A stretch of DNA of 47,500 bases from Glandiceps talaboti (taxonomy: Eukaryota > Hemichordata > Enteropneusta > Spengelidae). Below the pieces are notes generated by a model. It was not told the origin of the DNA, made no database searches, and saw only the letters and a list, made by a program, of their open reading frames with translations. Location: contig NC_135552.1 in the NCBI RefSeq assembly GCF_964340395.1, positions 3,043,017 through 3,090,516 on the forward strand, read 5' to 3'. Positions 33,560-45,225 of the stretch are shown here, in pieces (position 1 is the first letter of the stretch; the number at the start of each line of letters is the position of its first letter). The translations under genes and the position numbers were made by a program.

Positions 33560-36170
33560 TTTAGTTGTAGTCTTTTTAGCCCTAATTTGCATATCACTGA
33601 TGAAATTATCATATCAAGAATACATCTTAATCTAATTATAGACAACCAAAAAGACATTTTTAGATCATAATTTACATATCACTGATTGGATCGTGTTATA
33701 GACCTTTTGTAAATATAGACTTAGTTTTAGTCTTTATAGCCCTAATTTGCATATCACTGATGAGATAAACATATCAAGAATACATCTTAAACTAATGATA
33801 GATTTTTTACCATAAAGACACATTTTTAGGCACTAATTTGCATATTACTGATTGGATCATCTTATTATAGACTTTTTTAAATAAAGACCTTTAGTTTTAG
33901 GCTTTTTAGCCCTAATTTGCATATCATCGATGAGATCATAGTATTAAGAATACATCTTAAACTAATGATAGACTTTTGACCAAAAAGCCACATTATTAGC
34001 CCCTAATTTGCATATCACTGAAGAGATCATCTTGTTATAGATGTTTTGTAAATAATAGACTTTTAGTTTGAGGCTTTTTAGCCCTAATTTGCATATCACC
34101 GATGAGATCATGGTATTAAGAATACATCTAAATCTAATGATAGACTTTTGACCAAAAAGACACGTTATTAGGCACTAATTTGCATATTACTGATTGGATC
34201 ATCTTGTTATAGACTTTGTAAATATAGACTTAGTTTTAGTCTTTTTAGCCCTAATTTGCATATCACTAATGAGATAAACACATCAAGAATACATCTTAAT
34301 CTAATGATAGAATTTTGACCAAAAAGACATTATTAAGCACTAATTTGCATATTACTGATTGGATCATCTTGTTATAGACTTTCTTTTCGTTTGAGTCTTT
34401 TTAGCCCTAATTTGCATATCAGTGATGAGATAAACACATCAAGAATACATCTTAATCTAATGATAGACTTTTGACCAAAAAGACACGTTATTAGGCACTA
34501 ATTTGCATATTACTGATTGGATCATCTTGTTATAGACTTTGTAAATATAGACTTAGTTTTAGTCTTTTTAGCCCTAATTTGCATATCACTAATGAGATAA
34601 ACACATCAAGAATACATCTTAATCTAATGATAGAATTTTGACCAAAAAGACATATTATTAGGCACTAATTTGCATATTACTGATTGGATCATCTTGTTAT
34701 AGACTTTCTTTTCGTTTGAGTCTTTTTAGCCCTAATTTGCATATCAGTGATGAGATAAACACATCAAGAGTACATCTTAATCTAATGATAGACTTTTGAC
34801 CAAAAAGACACATTATTAGGCACTAATTTGCATATTACTGATTGGATCATCTTGTTATAGACTATTTTATTGTTAGTCTTTTTAGCCCTAATTTGCATAT
34901 CACTGATGAGATAAACACATCAAGAATACATCTTAATTTAATGATAGATTTTTGATCAAAAAGACTCATTATTAGGCACTAATTTGCATATTACTGATTG
35001 GATCATCTTGTTATAGACTATTTTATTGTTAGTCTTTTTAGCCCTAATTTGCATATCACTGATGAGATAAACACATCAAGAATACATCTTAATTTAATGA
35101 TAGATTTTTGATCAAAAAGACTCATTATTAGGCACTAATTTGCATATTACTGATTGGATCATCTTGTTATAGACTATTTTATTGTTAGTCTTTTTAGCCC
35201 TAATTTGCATATCACTGATGAGATAAACACATCAAGAATACATCTTAATCTAATGATAGACTTTTGACCAAAAAGACACATTATTAGGCACTAATTTGCA
35301 TATTACTGATTGGATCATCTTGTTATAGACTATTTTATTGTTAGTCTTTTTAGCCCTAATTTGCATATCACTGATGAGATAAACACATCAAGAATACATC
35401 TTAATTTAATGATAGATTTTTGATCAAAAAGACTCATTATTAGGCACTAATTTGCATATTACTGATTGGATCATCTTGTTATAGACTATTTTATTGTTAG
35501 TCTTTTTAGCCCTAATTTGCATATCACTGATGAGATAAACACATCCAGAATACATCTTAATCTAATGATAGATTTTTGATCAAAAAGACACATTATTAGG
35601 CACTAATTTACATATTACTGATTGGATTATCTCAGACATTTTGTAAATATAGACTTTTAGTCTAGTCTTTTTAGCTCTAATTTGCATATCACTGATGAGA
35701 TAAACACATCAAGAGTACATCTAAATCTAATGATAGATTTTTGACCAAAAAGACACATTATTAGGCACTAATTTGCATATTACTGATGAGATAAACACAT
35801 CAAGAATACATCTTAATCTAATGATAGACTTTTGACCAAAACGACACGTTATTAGGCACTAATTTGCATATTACTGATTGGATCATCTTGTTATAGACTT
35901 TGTAAATATAGACTTAGTTTTAGTCTTTTTAGCCCTAATTTGCATATCACTAATGAGATAAACACATCAAGAATACATCTTAATCTAATGATAGAATTTT
36001 GACCAAAAAGACATATTATTAGGCACTAATTTGCATATTACTGATTGGATCATCTTGTTATAGACTTTCTTTTAGTTTGAGTCTTTTTAGCCCTAATTTG
36101 CATATCACTGATGAGATAAACACATCCAGAATACATCTTAATCTAATGATAGATCTTTGACCAAAAAGAT
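33560..36170. repeat. 156-167-bp tandem array, about 16 copies, dimeric, octamer-containing
   Basis: Measured distances between GATTGGATCATC anchors are 165, 158, 167, 158 and then 156 four times. Each unit has two half-units, one with GCACTAATTTGCATATTACT and one with GCCCTAATTTGCATATCACT, followed by GATGAGATAAACACATCAAG and ATACATCTTAATCTAATGAT. The middle of the array is the most homogeneous. The half-units match, in reverse complement, the ATGCAAATTAGG segments of the dispersed repeat at 14571-15287 and 18893-19544. Confidence 0.95.
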
Positions 36171-36538
36171 GAGATCATAAGCCTTAATTTGGTTTTGAGA
36201 CACATATATTTGATCACTATATCATGGGTATAACTGAAGCGGTGACATTATTTTGTATTGTAATTTATGAATGTTCTGACCATCACAAAACGAAAAATAA
36301 ATTTGGTACACATTGTTGGTTGTTATGTGGTTATTAGCTATATTTGTAATATTGTAAACAAACTTATCTTTTTCATCATCTTCAAAGAAGAATGTCTTTA
36401 CGGAAATAACTCTTAAATTTGTAACATGAATGAAAAAAATATGCGCTGCAGAGCAAAATACACGGGTTTTAATTTTGTATGATTAGCATTTTAATGAAAG
36501 AAATATTTCGATTCAACTTTGTATTTCTTGAAAAAAAA
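36171..36538. other. AT-rich interval, no gene seen
   Basis: Nothing recognised between the tandem array and the next repeat. Confidence 0.4.
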
Positions 36539-36780
36539 CTAACTAGATTTTGCGAAAACTTTAACCCTAATTAGAAGTGGCACAGTCAGTATTTCTAGAA
36601 ACAATCTATTTTAAGTTTACATTTAGTTAACTAGTTTTTGCGAAAGTTGTTAATTTTAGAATGGGAACCCTAATTAGAAGTGGCAGTCTGTATTTCTAGG
36701 AACAACCTATTTTAAGTTTACATTTGGTTTACTAGTTTTGGGGTAACTTTAGTATGGGACCCTAAATAGAAGTGGTTTTC
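36539..36780. repeat. 90-100-bp tandem repeat, about 2.5 copies
   Basis: AACTAGATTTTGCGAAAACT at 36539 recurs as AACTAGTTTTTGCGAAAG at 36629 and ACTAGTTTTGGGG at about 36731. Each is followed by CCCTAATTAGAAGTGG and, in the first two, GTATTTCTAG and TTTTAAGTTTACATTT. It lies downstream of the minus-strand gene at 37016-37603. Confidence 0.85.
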
Positions 36781-37014
36781 TGTGGTTATAGGCAATTATG
36801 GTTTTCAAGTTTGTGTTTCGTAAATAGTCTAATATAAACATCAATGATTTTTCATTTGAACATGGCAAAATACAATTGTTTCGGTTGTGAAAGAAATGTG
36901 TATACCGGTGGCTGAATTTATAGGAATCTGGGTACCCGAGAACAACTTTGTGTACATGACTATGTATGACGTATCTATTCAAATTTGTTTGTCGATAAAT
37001 TTTGATTTGTATTT

Positions 37015-37020
37015 TTTATT
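37015..37020 (-). promoter_or_regulatory. AATAAA hexamer overlapping the stop codon of the 195-aa frame
   Basis: On the minus strand GAATAAAAAATAC contains both the TAA stop (37018-37016) and AATAAA (37020-37015). Confidence 0.35.
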
Positions 37021-37603
37021 CGTAGATAAATTTTGATATGTATTTTGCGTTCTTAATGTTTTCGAAAATGGGGAATATTACAGTCTGTGCCACTTGAACA
37101 ACCAATGACAAACTTTCCTCCTGACAAAACCGTCTAAATCCTAACCTGTCAACCCGGGCCGCCACCTTCCCGCCAAAAAAGGTACCGCGCCGAAATTGCC
37201 ACCATGGCCCCCATTCCCATACAACGGGCCCAAATGCAGCAGAAAGAACAAACATAGCAAACCGACTTATCTCATATACCATCCTTCGACGTTCTCGCAG
37301 GGACCAAACCATGATAAATTGACGAACCAATACGCAAACCATTGACTTCCATTCTCGAACAGTCTCTATTGTACAGCGAACAAACATCTGAAGCAAACAC
37401 AGCATCCATACGGTGATACACATTGCAATTTTTCCTTCCAACTTCCTCTTTTCGACCAGTGAGCGAAGTAGACAGCATACAGCATCCAGGACCCATACCA
37501 AACATCGGAATATTCTTCTATCATCCACTCTCAGCAGTACAAGGCTTCGGACATATACTATGACGACATAGACCAGGGTGAGCAGCACAATACCAGTATC
37601 CAT
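37016..37603 (-). CDS. Hypothetical multi-pass membrane protein, 195 aa, intronless
   Basis: I do not recognise this protein. The ATG at 37603 sits in a good Kozak context (AAAGATGG) 57 bases after a TATATAAA box, and the frame is open for 195 codons in a region of mixed codon use. Hydrophobic segments fall at about residues 5-24, 33-48, 59-79 and 112-130, with an amphipathic stretch near 86-101. Loops are basic (DDRRIF, EKRKLEGK, LRERRRMVYE). A C-terminal basic/aromatic region follows (WWQFRRGTFFGGK). Four membrane segments would suit a small integral membrane protein. The TAA stop overlaps an AATAAA hexamer, so the mRNA may end abruptly. It could instead be a first exon or a retroelement-associated frame; no donor site was chosen. 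Confidence 0.5.
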   Translation of the reverse strand: MDTGIVLLTLVYVVIVYVRSLVLLRVDDRRIFRCLVWVLDAVCCLLRSLVEKRKLEGKIAMCITVWMLCLLQMFVRCTIETVREWKSMVCVLVRQFIMVWSLRERRRMVYEISRFAMFVLSAAFGPVVWEWGPWWQFRRGTFFGGKVAARVDRLGFRRFCQEESLSLVVQVAQTVIFPIFENIKNAKYISKFIYE

Positions 37604-37635
37604 CTTTGTTTATCGTTTGCTGGAGTCGCAAAGAC

Positions 37636-37720
37636 AGTTTGAAAATGTATCACGCGTCATTTATATACCCAACCCAAGATGTTAGATTCCTGTCGAGAAC
37701 CATGAACCAATCAGACCTAG
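37636..37720 (-). promoter_or_regulatory. TATA-box promoter with inverted CCAAT (Y-box)
   Basis: On the minus strand TATATAAA lies at 37667-37660, and CTGATTGG at 37714-37707 sits about 40 bases further upstream. An initiator-like TTTTCAAACT occurs at about the expected distance downstream (about 37646-37636). This is a compact textbook core promoter pointing at the 195-aa frame. Further CCAAT-type motifs lie near 37820 and 37870. Confidence 0.55.
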
Positions 37721-38164
37721 AGGATCAAAATTTTCCTCTACCCCTCCAGGTGCACTTTAAAGGTGGTGGCAGGGAAAACTATTGTGTTTGTAAGACTAGT
37801 TAAGTGTTGTTTGTTTCAAATTGGTCAATCACTTGACAGGGAGTACACGTGTTACATTTGACAAACAACCAATCAAAAGTCCGGAGTTGATTTCTCCACA
37901 TTCTTTTATTTTACAGGAATACAAACTTATGTAACGTGCACAGGGGTGAACACTGTGAAATGAAGGTATAGACTAGCGTTCCTCGCTAAATGCGTGCAAT
38001 GACGGATAAGCACCGGTATTGTTGATGAATTATGAATGTATGTGTCGACCCGTTTGAATGAAAGTGTAATGTATAAAATTATGTGAAAACCAGGACGTGG
38101 TGACGGGGGCTATTGTCTTGGAATAATAAGGTGTTGTATTTTGTTACCAATTACTCAACTCGTT
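37721..38164. other. Upstream flank between the 195-aa gene and the LINE
   Basis: Contains two more CCAAT-type motifs (near 37820 and 37870), and no coding frame that I can support. It could hold promoter elements for the minus-strand gene. Confidence 0.4.
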
Positions 38165-38340
38165 GACATACAGTTTATTTATTTATTTCACGGAAGGCCG
38201 GCAAGTCCCATTTACAGGCTCCTAAAAATGAAAAATTCAAGAATACAAAACACACAAGCATATCAAACAAACAAAACTAACTTAATGCACATTAAAAACA
38301 CATTTTTCGATTACTTATTCTCTAAGTATGTCAGTCATTT

Positions 38341-39355
38341 CATGATGAACGAAGAAGTCATAGTCAAATACAGCTGTAAGTCTTGCACCGTCAACCAGTT
38401 CAATTCTGATAGAAATCTTTTAAACAGTTCATGTTCTTTCCTACATTGCAGTGTCAGATCCCTTACAAAAAAACTTTGATAGCTTTGTTAACTTTCTAAG
38501 CATGTTAGATCAAAATTTTCTTTTTATAGCTCTAACGGAAACATGGTTACATCCCGATTCAAATTGCTGTCTTTATGATTTGCCTTCCTATACTTTCGTT
38601 ACTTGTAATCGTGAAGCCTCACAAGGTGGTGGAGTCGCTCTGTATTTTCACAACTCGTTGTCCTTCTCTCGCATTAACACATGTAAAATTAATCACTGCG
38701 AATCCATCTTTGGGGAAACTATGATCAACAACAAAAAGATTGTTATAGGCGTTATCTACAGAAGACCCAACACACCTTTTAATGAATTCATTGACAGTTT
38801 AGAAGCATGCCTTGATCAGGTGTCAGTGAACGGGCGTGATTGTATTCTCCTTGGCGATATGAATATTGACACATCTTTAGATAGCCCACCCGTCACTCAT
38901 TACAATACTCTCCTGAATACATACAATATGACACAATTAATTAACACCCCTACCAGAGTTACTAACACCTCACAAATATTACTGACCACTTTATTGAGTC
39001 CGGTACAATTGAAACAGACATTTCAGACCACTATCCAATTTTCGGCATTATTAAAAGTCTGCATCACGTTTTTGAAAACAGTACCAAAACACACACCTAC
39101 GATTTCTGGAATTACAACAAAGAGGCCTTCTTAGCTGACCTAAGCAATGTATCCTGGCAACCAGTCCACATGTGCGAAGATCCGTCTGAAGCATACAATA
39201 TTTTTAATGATTTATTTCATACTGTTATCAGAAGACATCTTCGAATAAAAACATTTACAAGAACACAAAAGTCAATTAAAAGACCCTGGATCACAAAGGG
39301 CTTATTTACATCCATACATACATACATACAAAACATAAACTTTTCTCGAAAATGA
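38341..39355 (+). pseudogene. LINE endonuclease (EEP) region, frameshifted
   Basis: Endonuclease of the exonuclease-endonuclease-phosphatase fold, which nicks target DNA for reverse transcription. Motifs seen in order are HCSVRSL (first frame, near 38446), then after a one-base slip in an A-run near 38468-38475, LTETWLHPDS, GGGVALYF, GVIYRRPNTP and GDMNID. A second slip near 38975 moves the frame, after which SDHYPIF (catalytic His motif) and DFWNYNKEAF are readable. A CATACATA expansion near 39310 precedes a stop at 39353-39355. The key residues Glu, Asp/Asn and Asp-His are all recognisable, but no single frame holds them. Confidence 0.85.
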
Positions 39356-39395
39356 AAAATCACCCAAGGAATAACCAAATTAAAAATATGTATAC

Positions 39396-40320
39396 TACAA
39401 TGTAGGTACAGGAATACATTGACGAAGCTCCTTAGGTTGGCTAAGAAAAACTACTACACCAATAAAATTTCAAATGCCTCTGGCAACACCAACAAAACTT
39501 GGCTTATTATTAAAGAGATGTTGAACAAAACACATACCAAATGTTCTCCCGATAAATTAACTACAAACAACCCTGGAAACACATGCTTAACAGATACAAG
39601 AGATATTACTCAAGAATTCAATAATTATTTCACTGGTATTGGGCCCAATCTTGCTCAAAAGATTACAAGCAACAAAGACTTTAGACAATACCTGGATGGG
39701 AACTACCTCAACTCCTTTTTCTTTCACCCCGTGTCTGAAGAAGACGTCCTTGGAGAAATATTCAAGCTTGATCCCCGCAAAGCTACCGGTCAGGACACAA
39801 TTAATCCCCTCTTAGTTATACACGCTGCTCACATTATTGCATGCCCTCTCACAGATATAATTAACTGTTCTCTCAACAATGGTATTTTTCCAAGTCTACT
39901 TAAGATTGCCAAGGTAATACCTATTTATAAAAAAGGTTCGCCATGCGAAGTTGGCAACTATCGCCCCATTTCAATTTTGCCCGTAATCAGTAAAGTGTTT
40001 GAATCTATTGTCAATCATCAACTTGTTATATATTTTGAAAAATACAACATCCTCATCAAAACTCAGTTTGGTTTCAGGAAAAAACACAGTACTAAGCTTG
40101 CCCTGGTTGACCTGATCACTGGTATTGCTAATAAGCTGGACAATGGATATCTGACATGTGGTATATTCATTGATTTGCGGAAAGCCTTTGACACAATAGA
40201 CCATAGTATTCTTCTACAGTGTCAGAGGCTTGCCTTTACTTTGGTTTAAAAGTTATCTCTCCCAGCGTAAGCAGTGTGTCTGTATAAATAATTCTAAGTG
40301 TCCACCAGCAATGCAAATTT
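39396..40320 (+). pseudogene. LINE reverse transcriptase, truncated before the FADD motif
   Basis: Fingers and start of the palm of a non-LTR reverse transcriptase. Readable motifs are RLAKKNYYTNKI, KATGQDTINP, AKVIPIYKKGSP, NYRPISILPVISKVFE, QFGFRKKHST and motif A FIDLRKAFDTIDHSILL. At about 40215-40220 the frame slips with loss of a few codons, after which RGLPLLWFKSYLSQRKQCV is readable up to a TAA near 40320. The segment that should carry the PQGS and YADD/FADD motifs is absent, so it cannot be active. Confidence 0.9.
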
Positions 40321-40344
40321 AATACTTCTTTATTTATTTTTGAT

Positions 40345-40587
40345 TTGAGGGCCGGTCACTTCCCGCAAACAGTTAACGACTATTTCAACACACCACCAAA
40401 TACGTATCACACTCGGAATACAACGAGAGATAACTTTTACATTCCAAAAGTAAATCTTACTTTGACGCAACACAATTTTCAGTATGCAGCTGCAAAACAT
40501 TGGAACTCCTTACCTGAAGAATTGAAAAAAATACAATCCAGGACTACTTTTAAATCTCAGTTAAAACAGTATTTGTTACAAAATTAA
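40345..40587 (+). pseudogene. LINE ORF C-terminal tail
   Basis: TYHTRNTTRDNFYIPKVN, then YAAAKHWNSLPEELK and FKSQLKQYLLQN followed by a TAA. This is the conserved tail found after the reverse transcriptase in CR1/L2-type LINEs (the xWNxLP motif). It is separated from the RT fragment by a deletion of the RT palm and thumb region. Confidence 0.8.
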
Positions 40588-40920
40588 TTCAGCTTTTTCT
40601 ACCTTACATTGCATTTAATGCCAGTTGTTATATTTTTTTTTTTTGATGAGAACGCGTTTTGTTTTGTTTGTTTTTTGTTTGTTTTTGTTTTAATTTCAAA
40701 TTTGTTTTTGTTTTTGCTTTGATTATTTTATTTGTTTAATCAATTGTAGTATGGGCCACAAACTTGACTAGTTTGTTTCAAACTATTTCTGTGGTCCAGC
40801 CATAAACTCTGTATTCATCCATCAGTTTAATTGTAATATTTATTCCACTGTCTTTTGTACTTTCTCTCTTGTTATGTTGATATGATTTTGAGTTTGTGGC
40901 AAATAAAATACTATATCTAA

Positions 40921-42512
40921 AATACATTATGAGGCAAATATATAAAATCAATATTGTCAGGTGGACGATCTGGAAAATTAAATTTGATAAATTAAAGTCA
41001 ATATTCAAAATACTACAACAAAGACCACTATACGTTGTTATACATGTACATCTGTGAACGGCACAGTGTTTAAAAACATTAAATTTACTGGCATCAGGTT
41101 TGTAAACTTTCTAGTTCTCCGATCCGGCATCTGTGGAACTTTAAAATGTAACTTGAAAAGCATATATGGGCTATCATAAACATTACTTACACACTTGTAA
41201 AAAATACCATGTCTAAAAACATCCTCCGTTGCGCTGAGAGGGGATTGGCAAATCGAAAAACTTGCATAATGTGCATATTGTGTCGGTTAAAAATTATTCC
41301 GTTTAATGAATTTTCCAGAACCCTTTCAATGCTAGCCTGTGGTTTATTTTGGCAAGGTTACCAAATGATTGAGCCCTATTCCAGAATACTCCCCATGGGT
41401 GATCAAGGTATGCTGTTCCTGCGCCAAACCACAATTGAATGGGGTTGGCTAAGTATCTCCAAATATAGATTACGATCCAACCTCTCCTTGCAAATCCCAC
41501 ACTTATAAAGAAATCTCTTATATGTATGAACACTGAAGTCGATTACCACTGTTATTTTATACTAGTGTATCATACATTTGCACATCTCCAGAATACGGGA
41601 AGTATGCCATATAACTGCACAAATGAAAATCAGCGACAACGTTTTTTTGTGAGCTTGAAGGGAAGAGGGAACTGGGAAACAATTTGTACAAAATATTTTC
41701 TCATCAGCCCCCACCCCTTCCCTAAGTGCTGTTCGTTCCCTCGGTTTGCATTTGCGCGGAAATGTAATTCAGGCCAGATATACTCTCTGTCTAAAATAGG
41801 TGGAACAACATTATCCACATATTAGGGCAAGAAATGGCAAGACAACTAGTTTATTAACTGTTGAAAGCTTCATAAGACAGTTGATTTCTCGGGATTCAAT
41901 TACGATATGAGCAGTCAAATTTTTAGTCGCTTCTTTCTTTATGTGAGGAGGATTTAATTTAGAAGTGTTTAAGACGATTTTTATGAAGATAGCACACTCG
42001 AGTAAACATATAACTATCAATCCAACAATATATACCAATGACAACTGTCAATCAAACGTGTCACGTGAACTGATTGCTTTGGTAAATGAAAATATAATTT
42101 CATTGAGACACTGACCCGCCCCTGTGCTACATCCAAGTGGGACACACAGAAGTATCTTTATACGCATATAAAGTCCAGATACGTCCTGATAAAGGAAGTC
42201 AAAAGTACAAACCATGTTTGGCAGTGTCATTTTATTTTGGTACATGCAAATGTATAATTGTTTTTTCTTCTGAGCTAACATAAAATGGAATATTAATGCT
42301 AGTACCTTTAGAATTCAAACTGTTCTTACTACATTTATCAAGTAAACAAATATACCTCACGTCTGAATAAAGACTTGAATATGTGCTGAACAAGAAAAAA
42401 TGAATCGATTAACTAGAGATTCTTACATTAATACCGGCTTTGGTGACTTCTGCACAAATGTTGAAGACATTCATTGACATCACTGTACCAGTCATTCTGT
42501 AACGTACACGTA
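40921..42512. other. Interval without a supported gene
   Basis: No repeat family or exon recognised. Overlapping open frames on both strands at 41209-41533 and 41526-41825 have no motif or splice support. Confidence 0.4.
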
Positions 42513-45225
42513 CTATAGCGTAGAATGCCTGCCAATATTCGAAAATACAATACTGCAATGACTATATGCAATACTGCAATGACTATATGCAATACTGCAA
42601 TGACTATATGCGATATGACTACATGAGATGACTATATGCGATATGACTACATGAGGTGACTACATGCGATATGACTACATGCGATGTGACTACATGAGAT
42701 GACTACATGCGATATGACTACATGAGATGACTACATGCGATATGACTACATGAGGTGACTACATGCGATATGACTACATGAGATGACTACATGCGATATG
42801 ACTACATGAGATGACTACATGCGATATGACTACATGAGGTGACTACATGCGATATGACTACATGCGATATGACTACATGAGATGACTACATGCGATATGA
42901 CTACATGAGATGACTACATGCGACATGACTACATGAGATGACTATATGCAATACTGCGATGCGAGATGATGACATGATATGCGGCGATTTTGTAATGACG
43001 TTATGCCATTCGTAGATTATTCAATACGCATAATACGAGTATTGATATGAAACAGGCTAGGGAGTACTCCTCAGCATGTTGCACCGTTGCACGTGGTAAG
43101 AGGTGGACCATTTGATATCCGGGGGGAGGGGGGGGGGCTTGGAAGATTTCGGGGGAAAAAAGATGCCAAATGGATTTGCTTGAAAAAAAATCCGGATATG
43201 AGAGGGTGATGGAAAAAAAAGACGGACCACTACTGCTAGAAAAAAAAATGTCTTGGCAGGGAAATAATGCACAGGTTCGAGTATACTGTTCAACTTGCTC
43301 GTACCTCTCCAACCAGGACACTTGTCAAATCATGACAAACAGTTTCAAACACATGTCAGGTACCAGTCAGTTTCGTTAGCATGTGGTACATATATATATA
43401 TTTGTTCTTGTCTCTGTTTCTTTCGTAAATGGTTTAAATATTACTTCATGTAAGGGTTCATAAATAACTATACATAACATTATACATATAATACATGTAT
43501 TACCTAGCTACCACACTAGTTACAGAACATGCCATGTAAGTGTTTGGCTGTTTCACAATCAGTGCTTCACTTATCTTACACTTTGGGGCAAAAGTGAACT
43601 TGAAGGTTTTGTAATGGTAACCTTCATACTATTGGATAGTTTATAAAAGAACTTAATCTAAATTGTTCTAGTCTCTTCTGTATGAATTTGTCAAAAGGGA
43701 TGATATACTTCCTATTTCAGACACTACATGTATCGACACCACAACTCAAATTCAAGTTTCTATTGTACACTAGGTATGACCTCCTAAAGTGCTCTAACAC
43801 ATCAGTAACTTTACTATACATGCAATATCAATGCCCCTATACCAATGTTACAGGCCCACTTTTATAACATGGAAAACTTATGTAAAAAGTTATATTTACT
43901 TTAGCTTTTCGATGCTTGGCAATATATATCTCAGAGGCTATGCATAACCTAAAAATTGCCTAAATAGAACAAAAAACTGCAGATCTGGCGGGGGGACCCC
44001 TTGCACTCCATCACCCCAGAGGCCACTCATTCGTTAAACCAACAATAAGATTCACCAAAATTGGTAAAAAAAAAACGTAGACATGTCCAAGCCTCAAATC
44101 AAAGTTCTTCCCTCCACCTCTTACTGTCAAGATGCTATGGAACTTTATTTCAAACATGTTTCAACCTTATGTAGTTGCTTTTTACATGTTAGAGCTGCCT
44201 TGTAAAGCTTGTAAATTATTGTCTGAAAGTGTCTGTGAATAGCCTAATAACATTGCCTTTAGAAGTAAAAATCCTCCAGGCCGTTTTGTAGAACCCTAGA
44301 AACCCCCCCCCCTCATTCACACACACAATAACACACAAGAGGTGGACATATCCCAGTCTCAAAGCTCTTCCCTCTACAACTTACTGTCAGATGCTATGAA
44401 ACTTTATTCAGGGGGGTCAGTGATTTTTTGTCGGCCCAATGGAAAAAAAACACTGACACCCCCATCCCCCAAGCTTGAGAAACTGACTGGTCTATCTGAA
44501 TGTTTGAGCTCACCAATCAAGTTTCCGATTTGTATTTTCAGTGTGTCACCATACCATGGCATAAAAACTGTCAACGATGTTTATTTAATTGAAAATCAAA
44601 CATGTATGAAATATGTAGTTTTCTAAATATAATATGTGTGTCATAGAACATCTTTTTACTCTCTCTATTACCGTGTGCCAAAACCAAACAGAAAATTGTG
44701 GCAACAAATGTAGGTGTTCAACATTGACGTAAAAAAAATACGGATATCTCAGAAAAGCAAAGAAAAAAAAAGTTGCCAGCATAGGCGAAGGAGAAAAAAA
44801 TAATTCTCAGGCAAGCAGGTGGGAAAAAAAATAATGACTCTCCACCAATCTTCAAAGCCCCCCAGGATATCGAATGGTCTACCCCTTATGCATATTGAAT
44901 AATCTACGAATGGCATAACGTCATTACAAAATCGCCGCATATCATGTCATCATCTCGCATCGCAGTATAGCATGTAGTCATCTCATGTAGTCATATCGCA
45001 TGTAGTCATCTCATGTAGTCACATCGCATGTAGTCACCTCATGTAGTCATATCGCATGTAGTCATCTCATGTAGTCACATCGCATGTAGTCATATCGCAT
45101 GTAATCATCTCATGTAGTCATATCGCATATAGTCATTGCAGTATTGCATATAGTCATTGCAGTATTGCATATAGTCATTGCAGTATTGAATTTTCGAATA
45201 TTGGCAGGCATTCAACGCCATACAC
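42513..45225. mobile_element. Large foldback element, copy 2 (both ends present)
   Basis: The left end reads TATAGCGTAGAATGCCTGCC and the right end, reverse complemented, reads GTATGGCGTTGAATGCCTGCC, so both termini survive. Each arm contains AATACTGCAATGACTATATGC units, then a tandem array of GACTACATGCGATAT/GACTACATGAGAT (left about 42555-42950, right about 44965-45185), then the GGCGATTTTGTAATGACG and ATTATTCAATA blocks. The interior matches copy 1 (20911-23733) closely throughout but has one fewer 239-bp unit (single unit at about 44080-44320). No transposase visible. No clear target duplication was found by eye. Confidence 0.88.

Larger units (their letters stand above)
38165..40920 (+). 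mobile_element. Decayed non-LTR retrotransposon (CR1/L2/Jockey group)
   Basis: A plus-strand LINE with, in order, an N-terminal fragment, an apurinic-like endonuclease, a reverse transcriptase that breaks off after motif A, a C-terminal tail segment, and a 3' UTR with T/G-rich tracts, a hairpin (GGGCCACAAACTTG...CTGTGGTCC, about 40753-40797) and AATAAA near 40902. At least four frame breaks, one stop and a deletion removing the catalytic FADD box make it inactive. Clade placement is by protein motif style only. Confidence 0.9.

Noticed and set aside
41209-41825. Overlapping 99-codon frames on plus with minus-strand counterparts
   Set aside because: No motif, splice signal, promoter or codon pattern supports them.
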